NCBI RefSeq assembly: GCF_000002595.2
Contig: NC_057004.1
Span: forward strand, 4,002,671 to 4,066,670
Direction: 5' to 3'
Length of the DNA: 64,000 nucleotides
From: Chlamydomonas reinhardtii
Taxonomy: Eukaryota > Chlorophyta > Chlorophyceae > Chlamydomonadales > Chlamydomonadaceae
Part shown: in pieces, positions 54,649 to 64,000 of the stretch
Position numbering within the stretch: position 1 is the first letter of the stretch
Layout: the number at the start of each line of letters is the position of its first letter
Position numbers and translations under genes: made by a program
The notes under the pieces: generated by a model
What the model saw: only the letters and a program-made list of their open reading frames with translations
The model's database searches: none
Told to the model about the DNA's origin: nothing

Positions 54649-57600
54649 TCAGCTGCGCGGTGGCGGAGACTTCTTCGTGCGAGCTCGAGGTGACGGGCTG
54701 CGGGGCGGCGGCCGGGGCGGTGGCGGCGAGGTGCGCCGTGGCCGCTTGGGCTTCAGTGCGGCAGGCGGCGGAGCGGCAGGCGGTGGGGATGGCGGCGGCG
54801 GTGGCGGTGGCTGCGGCAGCGGCGGCGATGGGGCTGAGCCAGGACTGGTGCTGTTGTTGCTGCCCTGGCCATTCACCCCAAGAGCCTCCGAAAGCTTATC
54901 GCACTCATAGGTTGTAAACCGCATCTGGTTGAGGCGGCCATCATACTGCAGGGATGGGGACACACAGAATGTGAGGGCTGGCTACAGGGCTGCACCACAA
55001 CGCCCTAACACACCTGCCCATCCCCCTGCTCAGCACCTTTCCCCCAACCTGCACTCCTCAGTCCTCACTCCTCGCCCGTCCAATCGTGCGTGGATGCGTC
55101 CCCAGCCCCCCAGCCCCCAGCGCCCCGACCCCCAGCCCCCGCACCGTGACGACTGTGTCCAGCATCAAGTTGGCGCCCAGTACGGTGCTGCTGTAGGCGT
55201 TGTCGAAGAAGCCCAGGCACCAGGCGGCGCCGTAGGGGTACAGATAGTGCAGCGGCGACCGCGTCAGCCGCCCGCCGCCCGCCAGCAACAGCTCCATGTC
55301 GGGGAAGTAGGCGCCCAGCTGTGTGTGGGTGTGGTTCAGCGGAGGTAGGTGGTGGGCAAAGGCATGGGATGAGGTAGGCCCCTTCTATGGCCAGTGGAGT
55401 CAGTTGTAGGTGGTGGGCAAAGGCATGGGATGGGGTAGGCCCCTTCTATGGCCAGTGGAGTCAGTTGTATGTGTGCTGGAAAGCAGGCAACGTTGGCCAG
55501 AACGGCACGACGGCGCAACCGGCCCACCCGGCCGCCGTGCCGCACCTTGCTTGCATCGTCTGCCGGCGCGCCCTTCCAGCAGATGTCATCAGACTGCGCC
55601 AGGGACATCACACACGCGCAAAACCACAGGCAGCAGTCGGCGCAGCAATGGAGGGGACACGCCCGCGGGCGTGCCCGTGCATCACACGCGCATAAGGCCC
55701 GCCTTCGCCTGATGCAGTCCTTATGCGTGTACGGCAGCCAGCACTCACGTAGGCACCCGGCACGGACACAAGGTCGGGGTTGGCCTCGACGTGTCTCCGG
55801 ATGGCCGCCACCAGCGCGTTGTACACATTGCGTGTGAAGTAGCTGAAGGTTGTGCCGCTGTCCCAGATTGTGCCCAAGCCGTACGAGAACCAGGTCTGCG
55901 AGAGCACGAACGGTTTGTGGCGCAACGCGGCGTTATGGCGAGCGTACCAGCAGCGTACAGCTGTGGGAGACATGCAAGTATAACATGATGGTGTGCGCTC
56001 TGCGGCAGGGCCGCTATCGGCCGCGGTGTTGCAGAGTACTGCCGCAGGCGTCGCACCTGCCCGCTAACCAGCTGTTGGTCGTTAAAGTTCAAGCCCTCGA
56101 TCTGGATGTTGAACTTGTTGGTGTTGCCGACCACAGGGGTAACGACGGGCGCCGGCGCGTCCGCCGGCAGCGCCACATTCCCTGCGTCCAAGCACAATAC
56201 GGTAGGCGCATGAGCCATCAAAATAATTGACCAGTCATCCCACGCTTGCACAGGCAAACGGTATGTGTGAGGCGTGCAAACTCCAGGCCACAGTGTCCGC
56301 TGGCAAAGCGGTTTACTTCTTGGACTCCCGCTCACCCAGCAGCAGGACGCCCTCCCTGGGTGCGCCGAAGCACATGGAGAATGCGTCATCGATGACGCCC
56401 TGCTGCACCAGCTGCTAGGAGTGACGGGCGAGCAGGGGAGCGGGGTGCTACTGAGTGCGTGTGTATGAGTTTGCAGACTTGCGGTGCCCTACATGCATAT
56501 GGCGTGCGCAGGCACGCATGCGCAAGCCCTCACCACCCCACCCACTCACCCATATCGCACCACTTTCAACCTGGGCCCCTGCACGCTCCTGGCCTCACCT
56601 GCCCATACAGGGACGCAGGGGTCCGGCCCATCCCGAACACGCCGTCCGCGATTTGGCTGTACAGGAGCCCAGACTCGGACTGGGCGCACCCAAACACGAA
56701 ATTCGCTGCCGGGCCGCCGTCCCCCACCGCCAGCATGTCTTCCGCCAGGAAGCCGCTTGTGCTGCTTCCCTCCACTGCGGAAATCAGGACAGAGGGGCCA
56801 GCATTCCAGGCAGGTTGACCTACGCAGGCTGGTAGTAACCCTAGGCCCTCGTCTGCTCGGTGTGTGTATTCCTTTGGCACTGCAGTACAACCGCCCGCAG
56901 GCCCTGCACTCACGATAACGTATGCTGTAACCGCACTGCTCATTGTTGCAGCTGCAAGAGTTAGCTCCGCAGAAGCACCGGGCGTCTGAGCAGCCGAACG
57001 TGGACGAGGTAGATGATAGTTCGGGCTTGAACATGCCAGTCTGTGGTGCAAGTAGGGTTCAGAACTAGTAAGGGTAGGATGGCGGGAGCGTCGTTGCAGG
57101 CCCTGGCACGCACCTTTGATGGGCCGCACCTCGTGCACCCAGAGCAGGGGAAGGCAGGCAGCGTCGACCCGGTGTCCAGGATGCCCGAGACCGTCTGTCC
57201 CGGCGTCCCGATGGTCAGATACGTGTAGTAGTACCCAAGCTCGGGCACGTTTCCGTAGACTGTCGGGCGGAGGCACATGATTTTGTGGGTATAGCATGGC
57301 GGTGAGTGAAATGCCACGCGCATCAAGCAATCTGCTGGGCCCTGGGGCGTTCAAGGAAGGGGTTGGTCGGGACGAAGACCTGACAGCAGTGGCACCCAGC
57401 CCTTCCCCGCCGCACCCCGCCCCGCATCACATTACATGACACAACACCGCCCCCCGCCCTATCCTACTACACACAATCCCACCTCGTCCACCCGCTCCAC
57501 TGTGCTCTGCCAGCCCTGCCCTGCCCCCTCACCTGGCCTGGTTGAGCTCCTTAGTAAGTGCCGGCGTCTCCGTACGCCGTCAGGAAGCTTGTGATGCCTG

Positions 57601-57743
57601 ACGGGCAGAGCAAACGCTCGAGTATGACTCGGGGCCAAAGGACTACCGACAGCTTCCGCGCCGAGCTCGATGGCCGAACATGCACTGGACCACGCACAAA
57701 CGACGAGCGCTGCTTTGAGAAGACTGGTCCATAGCCGGTTCAT
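54649..57743 (-). CDS. Secreted pepsin-like aspartic protease (family A1)
   Basis: Ten exons (57743-57533, 57259-57114, 57040-56914, 56774-56599, 56414-56336, 56181-56057, 55895-55749, 55593-55546, 55318-55145, 54945-54649) give a 1530-base frame, 509 residues. A signal peptide (LLKAALVVCAWSSACSA) and a basic propeptide lead to GYYYTYLTIGTPGQ. The first catalytic motif is ILDTGS (Asp about 99) and the second IWDSGTTF (Asp about 300). A flap-like SIRYLEGSSTSGFLAED and FVFGCAQSESGL are as in plant A1 proteases. A Cys-rich insert (CSDARCFCGANSCSCNNEQC) follows the first motif, as in nepenthesin-type enzymes. The tail is about 70 residues of Pro/Ser/Arg (extensin-like), suggesting cell-wall association. 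No membrane anchor was seen. The enzyme would act in the vacuole or extracellular matrix. Confidence 0.9.
55345..55466. repeat. Two-copy 61-bp tandem duplication in a protease intron
   Basis: The unit 55345-55405 (gtaggtggtgggcaaaggca onward) is repeated at 55406-55466 with very few differences, inside the intron between exons 8 and 9 (55319-55545). The near identity indicates a recent duplication. Splice sites are not affected. Confidence 0.9.
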
Positions 57744-58430
57744 AGTCTGCAAAGCTGCGAATGACTTGTTATGGACAGCGCTGCTGCTCGCCGGTGGCGG
57801 ACGCTGTGCGCCTGTAGCGCCGAGTCGTGCTGGCTCCTCGTAAACCTAAGAGTATGATGCGTGTACTTGCAACTTATTTATCAACCGAATATCGGTCTTC
57901 TAGACGGTAGCTTGTGGGCAAGTCATAAGCTCGCGGATCCTGGTATGGCCGACAGCTCATGTCCGCTCGTGTAGGTGCTGTTTTTGACGTTGTAAGCCAA
58001 CCCAGTTGCCCATATGTTGTTGCAGAATCGTATTTACATCGGGCGATGGCCCATACTTGCATCATCAGAATGCACGTACTGAATTGCACGCTCTCCAGTC
58101 GCCGCGCCACCCCGGCGGTGCGCTGGCCAGCAGCCCCCACCGACCCGCGCTCCGCAATCTAAGCCCCTGTCGTCCAGCAAAGGCCCACAAGTCTTGCACG
58201 CCGCCAGCATACCTTCACCACTTGTCAATATCTCAAGACCTCCTGGCTTGGAACTGAATGCCTTCAAAACCTCTGTTCCCATCCATTGGCCTCAATCGTC
58301 GGCCAGGCTGCAACGCAGACACACCACGAACCTGGGCCCCACGGTGTGGCCTCCACCTCCATCCTCACACATCAGAAGCTTCCACTCCCAGCCTTCCGCA
58401 TCCTCAACCTCCACAACCTACGCTGGCCGC
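57744..58430. other. Intergenic region, CCT7 3' UTR and protease promoter
   Basis: Both flanking genes are on the minus strand. A minus-strand TGTAA (plus ttaca at 58034-58038) lies about 395 bases after the CCT7 stop and is its likely poly(A) signal. The rest, next to 57743, should be the protease promoter. No coding sequence is seen. Confidence 0.6.
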
Positions 58431-61400
58431 TCACCGCCGCATGCCGCGGCCGCGCATGCCGCCGCCGCCCCGCCCCCGCCCGCGCCCGCCCATGGCTGCC
58501 TGCGCCGCCGCGCCGCTGGCCGCGTCCGGCACCTCGGACTTGGGGTTGCGTACGGTCTCGTCCACCGACAGAATAAGGCACGCCGCCTCCGTGGCAGCCT
58601 GCACGGAGCATGGCGAAGAAGCGAGGGAGCGGGTTAGGCGGATACGGGCATGCGGAGGGCTGTGTAAGCAGTGCCGCACGCTTGAGCCTGTCCTCAAAAC
58701 CACCACGTACCTGGATGGCGTTGATCTTGACCAGGGCGGGCTCCCACACGAACGCGTCGTAGGTGTCGCACACGCCGCCCGTGTTGACGTCCATGCCGTA
58801 GCACTGCGGAGGGCAAAGCAGCAAACAAGCCGTAACCCAGATTAGAAATGATGAATAGAAGCGGAGACCGGTGCCAGACCTCGGCGCAACATCAGTTGTG
58901 CGCTCCAGTGCAGCCGTAGCCACCAAGAGTTACCCCCGGACCCCTACCCAGCTCCCCGGGACTGGCGCCTCACCCGCCCGGACCCATCCGCCAGCGCGTG
59001 CTTGTGGCGCAGCTGGTTGAGCACGTCTGTGGCGTCAAAGCCGGCGTTGTTGCAGAGCTGGCGCGGGATGACCTCCAGCGCCTTGGCAAACGCCCTGATG
59101 AACAGCTGGGCCTGTGGGGGTAGCGAATAGGCAGGCAGCGCGTGAGCATTGAAAAACTGGAGCGGCATGCCGGAGCGGGTGAAAGGCACAGTTGGGCGCG
59201 CTGATGCACCTTTGTAGAATCCATGCTCGCCGCGCCCTGCCTCACAGCTTCCGGCCCAACCCCGCCTGCCTCCCCACCTTGCTGGTGTACTGCAGGCTGT
59301 GCTCGGACAGGTACTTGCTCAGCTCCATCTCGATGGCGCCGCCGCCCGGCACAATCTGGGTCACAGAACAGGCCAGTCGACGGCGTTAGTAAGGCGTATG
59401 TCGAGAACAGTGCGCCGCGTGCGATGCCGGTCGCAGTTTGCACACACACCGCATGCCCTGTGTCGTGCCCCTTCAACAACATTCAACTGCATTCCTTGTT
59501 AGGCCCCAATCTCGTACCTGCGCGTGCTTGAGCGCGCGGCGCACAATCATGATGGCATCATGCAGCGAGCGGTCCGCCTCGTCGATGAACTGCTCACTGC
59601 CACCGCGCAGCACCAGCGTGGCGGTGCGCGCCGCGGGGCAGCCCGTGAAAAGGTTATAGCGCTCAGCGCCCACCTGCGCATGGTGAGGTGTTGTGCCATA
59701 CAGGGTCAAGGCGGTGGGACCAGGAGGCGAACCACGAACGGTGCATGACCGCTGCCCAATCCCTTTGGACTGCGCCCTTGCCGCCATCGTCGCTACGCTT
59801 CCCCGCATGACCACCTTTCCTTTTCTTGCAAGTAAGCATTTGCGCAAGCAAGTGAGCCAACTCGCACGCACGCACGCACGCACCTGGCGCTCCTCGAAGC
59901 GCTCGCAGGTGCCCAGCACCTTGGTGTCCAGGTTGTTGACGGTGGTCTGCACCTTGGCGCCCGTGGCCTTGGTCACGCGCTCCATGTCGCCCGTCTCCAC
60001 GCGTCCGGCGCAGAAGATGTTGCGGTCGGCGAAGTACTGTGGGCGGGAGAGCGGGCGCGTGCCGGGGGCGTGGTGAAAGCTGTGCGAACCGCAAGCCTGA
60101 GGATCCGGACCTGCGCTTGCTTGCCGCCGCTGCCACATGCCGGGCACTGCTGCTGCGCCCGCACCTGCCCACACCTCAGCTCTGATGACACACAAACACA
60201 CTTCCACGCACACACAAACACAAATAATGCATGCACACAATCCAAACACGCACCTGCGTGGCCAGGTCGCCGATGGCGAGGCGCGACAGCACGATGTTGG
60301 CGCCGGACGCCACGCACTTGGCCAGCTTGTCGTAAATGATGTTCCACTCCGCGTCCACGATGGACTGGTACTTGGCGGGGTCGTCCAGGCGGATCTCGGC
60401 GTTCTCCTTCTCAGCCTGCAGAACCCGTAACGTTGTGTCGTTGGGTGAGAGCGAGTTGTGCAATTCTGAAAACTGTGCTGTACAGGTTGAACAAACGCGC
60501 TTTTCGTGATTTGACGTGCGGGGAGGAGGCGTGCGGGGAGGAGGCGGTTTGAAAGCTGTGGCCAGCGCCGCCCAATCTCCCGCCGGTGCTGCTGCTGCAG
60601 TGTATCCCCCCGCTGCTGCTGCCAATGCGTCCCGCCGCTGCTGCTGGTGACAATGTGTCCCGCCTCTGCAGCTGCTGTTCGTCCCCCTGCCCACCGCACC
60701 TTGAGCTCCAGCTCGATGTTGAGCACCAGGATCTTGGGGTTGTGGAACGACTTGGGCTGCTGCTCAAAGCCTGTGGGCCGGAAAGGCGGAGGTGTGCCGG
60801 AGGTGTGCAGGTTCTTGGCAAAAGCCGTTCAGGCGTCCATCCTGCCCTCTCCGCTTTCCCGTCCATCCGTCCAGGCAGCCCCTTCCACGCTGCCCCGCCT
60901 CCACCACAACCCACAGTGCCATCGCCACCGTCACCGCCACCACAAAGCCCGCACCCACCCGCGTAGGAGAAGGTCTTCTTGAACGCCACGCCGTCCACCA
61001 GGAAGCTGTCGCGCAGGCCGCCGCCCTGCACCTTCTTGATGCCCACCATCTTGAGGTCCAGCGTGCTGGGGTCCAGGGTGGACACGGCGTCCACCACCAT
61101 CTGCGCGAAGAACTCCTTCTCGCCGCTCACCTGCGTACATATGTCAGGAGGCGGCGGGCGCGGGGTGGGGACTTGTGAGGCGACGGGTTCGGGTTCAGGA
61201 TACTTCCGGGAACATGCCTGGGGTCGACAGCCCCGCGCCCTCACCCCGGCCTATCCCAGTAATTTCCATGTCGACCCAACAACCGCTCTGTCCGTGCGTC
61301 CTCTGGCAGGTCCTCCCCAACCACCATCTGCCTCTTCTCTGCATCGCCCAACTCCCAGTCCTCGCCCTACTCCCGCCCGCCCACCCTGTCACAACTTCCC

Positions 61401-62899
61401 TTTCCGGCCCAGCCCCCCAGCTTTGGTTTAGTTTGAGCTGGTATTTACAACCCTCTCCCCCGCCAGCTCCTGCCAGCCTAGCGATCGCCTGGCCCCGCCC
61501 CACACGCCGGCCCCCACCCCTGCATTCGCCCCCGCACCAGCTCCCGATCCCAACCCCACCTCCCCGAACCCCCTACCCCTCCCCCGAGCCCCCGCCCACG
61601 CACCAGCTTGCTGTTGAGAGTGGTCATGGCGCACTTCTTCAGCAGGTCCTTCTTCTCCTCCATGTGCTTGTCCTCCAGGCTGATGGCCAGCGCCTTCAGC
61701 CGCTCCACCGCCAGCACAGAGGCCTGGCGGAAGCTCTTCATCAGGCTCTGTGGCGCGGGAGTTGCGGAGGCGGGGGTGGAAATTAGGGGTGGAGCAGTGG
61801 GGCGTGGGCCAGGTAGGAGGCGTGCGCTGTTTGGCGTGGAGGGCGTGCCAACCCGCCCAATCCAGGCCCATCGCTGCGGGTGATGTGGTCCACCAGGTTG
61901 GCGTGTGCCATTCATTCCCGCGACCAAGAACTGCCAAAGGTCTGGATGGCCCAGCAAGGCTGTGATGCAACGTCCTGCGACGCCCTGAGCTGTAACCGCA
62001 GCCGAACAGGCCCGCCGCGGTCCTTCAAGCCGTGGGGCTGATACGGCCGTGACCTCCGCCGCTTCCCACCAGCATATCCGCCCCGCCCAGCGGAGGCGCC
62101 CGTCGTCTGGCTTTTCGCCCGACACACCGCATCTGCCAAGTCACCCGTTCTCCGATGCTGCAGTTCCGGCGACCTGGCTACCGGACTTGATGTGGCCCTC
62201 TGCCTCCCAGCCCTTATTCCTGCCCTCACCCGTGGGTGCACGCCCTCCTCAATGAACGGCTTGGCCTCCTTCAGGAACTCGCCAGCCAGCACCACCACAC
62301 TGGTGGTGCCGTCGCCAACCTAATCAGATCACGGGAGGGCGAAGATGTCGGTGACGGGAAGCGAGGGGATATCTAGAATCAAGACTGGGCCCCCACCCCT
62401 GGCAGCAGGGGTTCAGGAGCCCGCCCGCGGCCCGAAAGCGCGCCAAACCCGGCGGCCCCGTCCCGACGCGCGGCGAGACGGACCCGAGCCCATGACATGA
62501 TGAGTTTCCATCCTACCTCGGCATCCTGAGCCAGAGACACGTCCACCAGGCTCTTTGCCGCGGGGTGCACGATGTCAAGGAGCTTCATGATGGTCGCGCC
62601 GTCGTTCGAGATGGTCACGCCCTGTCGAGTACATTTCATAGAGTAATTTGATGCGGTCCCGGAAGCCAGCGCAACTTGGCCGAGGGGACGAAGAGCCGCC
62701 CGAGCGATTGGCGCATGCCCCTCACCCTGGCGTCGTGAATGAGCTTATCCATGCCGCGAGGGCCCAGGGTGGTCCGCACGGTGTCCACCACGGCCATACA
62801 GGCGTTGATGTTGCTAATAAGCTGCGCCTTGCCCTGAGATGTGTCCGTTCCCTCTTTCAAGAGAATGATCTGGGGCTGCATCCCCATCATTGGCATCAT
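58431..62899 (-). CDS. CCT7: Cytosolic chaperonin TRiC/CCT eta subunit
   Basis: Thirteen exons (62899-62726, 62621-62517, 62319-62230, 61747-61604, 61130-60959, 60770-60700, 60415-60254, 60036-59884, 59673-59518, 59355-59278, 59111-58974, 58803-58711, 58598-58431) give a 1704-base frame, 567 residues. The start matches eta subunits ([20 protein letters not shown]). Group II chaperonin motifs follow: [26 protein letters not shown], the ATP-site GDGTTS (about 95-100), [13 protein letters not shown] and [15 protein letters not shown]. The C-terminus ends in a Gly/Arg/Met tail ([10 protein letters not shown] and on). CCT7 is one of eight subunits of the double-ring ATP-dependent chaperonin that folds actin, tubulin and WD40 proteins in the cytosol. 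All introns are GT-AG. The start could be any of the clustered ATGs between 62899 and 62882; the first was used. Confidence 0.95.
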
Positions 62900-64000
62900 T
62901 TTTCAAGCGTCAAGTTGTCAAGAACGCCAAAGCGAAATGTTGAAGGCGGAAGATTCGCGCGAAAGATCTGGCGGTGGACTTGTGCGGACTTGAACAGTGT
63001 TATGTACAAACACAATTATGATAACTACAGCTAGTTAGACGTAATGCGGAACAGGGGTATGTGCCGCGGCAGTTCGGCGATGGCCGTGCATGAGAGCCGC
63101 GTCCCCGCGTGCCAAGCAGGCCCCCTGCTTTCCGCGAGCGTCCCCTGGCCCCACGCCGAAAGCACTGCCAGCGCTCCCTTAGTTCTAATGTCATAAACGG
63201 TGCTAGAAGGCTTCGTTCCTTGTCCTATCCGTACGATTGCAAGATTACAAAAGGGACTACCTGTGCAGGGCTGTCCGCGCCCACCACTGCTGCCCCGTGG
63301 AGGGCCGGGGCCCGCCAAGAGTCCAGAGCTTCCCTTCCGCAATCCAGCATTTCTATCGCAGGTCCACAGCATCACAGCATGGGCCATGGGTGGCATTGAC
63401 AACAAAGTTGCCTGCGTAGCAACCTGACGTAAGGGGTCTATGCCAGCTATATGGCGCGTTTGCAGCGGCATGACTGATATCAGGAAGGCTCTGCGCCACC
63501 CTTCCTTGTTCGAGTACCTCACGGAGCCATGAACTACACGCGCTTGTTACATTTGCATCCTGTTCTTCCTACAAAACTCATAGTAGACTGGTCCAATGCA
63601 CGTAACATCCTTGCACCCCTGAGCCCTAACCCTCCTGACTAAAGTGCATCCTGCTCTCTACCGTTGCCTGAACATCTGGTGCAACCCTCACACCAAGACA
63701 CCTGCATAGCGCATACATGCGCGGAGCGTCCCTGCGCGATGCACGCAGCCGTAACGGCACAAGCACCCTTGCAAATGCACGCCTAGTTGTTCTAAACCCT
63801 AACGTCTATGGAATGCGCCGCTGCGCAACCACAAGGAAAGCCCTGACACCAAATGTGAACACCGCCGGCTGCTGCCGCCACCCCGCGGACCAGATGACCG
63901 GCTGCGGTGAGCCGCACCAAGCCCTTGTGAGCGCTAAAGCATTTAGCCCTGAGCGTGCATGGCAGTCCATTGGCGCGCTGCAGTGGGCAGAACGGGCCAC
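62900..64000. other. 1.1-kb region upstream of CCT7 with no gene recognised
   Basis: The left part must be the CCT7 promoter and 5' UTR. The remainder contains only short frames without family features, including a 64-codon minus-strand one running to the right edge. No tRNA or repeat was identified. Confidence 0.55.

Noticed and set aside
63806-64000. 64-codon minus-strand frame reaching the right edge
   Set aside because: No motif or splice site supports a gene. It may be chance or the edge of an unseen gene.

Overview
The window looks like nuclear DNA of a volvocine (Chlamydomonas-type) green alga. The evidence is very high GC with GCG/GCC/CTG-rich codons, short phase-variable GT-AG introns every 100-300 coding bases, TGTAA poly(A) signals, long (AC)n/(GT)n tracts inside introns, and long Ala/Gly/Gln/Pro insertions in otherwise conserved proteins. 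All gene models were spliced by hand from reading frame, GT/AG sites, intron phase and family alignment; nine of the eleven end in frame over their full length with no internal stop, one runs off the window, and one has an uncertain first intron. No CRISPR array, rRNA gene, intact tRNA gene or autonomous transposon was found. One 100-base N gap lies at 1958-2057.

Layout. 1-4732 (-): a GRDP/DUF1399-type glycine-rich-domain protein, cut by the left edge. 4733-8545: no gene seen. 8546-12604 (-): a 1162-residue Gln-rich protein of unknown function. 14394-15986 (-): POP5, a small RNase P/MRP subunit, facing a large M3-family zinc metallopeptidase resembling mitochondrial intermediate peptidase (16296-23873, +). 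25018-26809 (-): a short organelle-targeted PPR-like protein. 27127-32313 (-): a secreted, probably membrane-anchored GH27 alpha-galactosidase with an embedded ShKT domain. It is head-to-head with a very large SEL1L/HRD3-type ERAD adaptor (32785-40748, +). 41476-46624 (+): a 1508-residue multi-pass membrane protein of unknown function. 47882-50130 (+): an SPX-less EXS-domain (ERD1/XPR1/SYG1) membrane protein. 50886-52882 (-): an SR splicing factor of the SRSF1/SR34 type. 54649-57743 (-): a pepsin-family aspartic protease. 58431-62899 (-): CCT7, the eta subunit of the cytosolic chaperonin. 62900-64000: no gene seen.

The genes do not form a pathway; this is an ordinary mixture of housekeeping and secretory-pathway genes. 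Two neighbours (alpha-galactosidase and SEL1L) both act on glycoproteins or glycans in the endomembrane system and share a 471-bp divergent promoter region. POP5 and the M3 peptidase share a 309-bp one.

The most unusual item is a tiny mobile unit. Three 45-46 bp copies (14476, 18500, 50435) begin and end at the same bases and are each flanked by perfect 12-15 bp direct repeats. A 108-bp form with an 18-bp duplication (50237) shares the same first 45 bp and continues beyond it, and another extended copy lies at 23987. The first half resembles the D-arm/A-box of a class II (Ser/Leu) tRNA, suggesting a minimal tRNA-related SINE or retroposed tRNA-like fragments.
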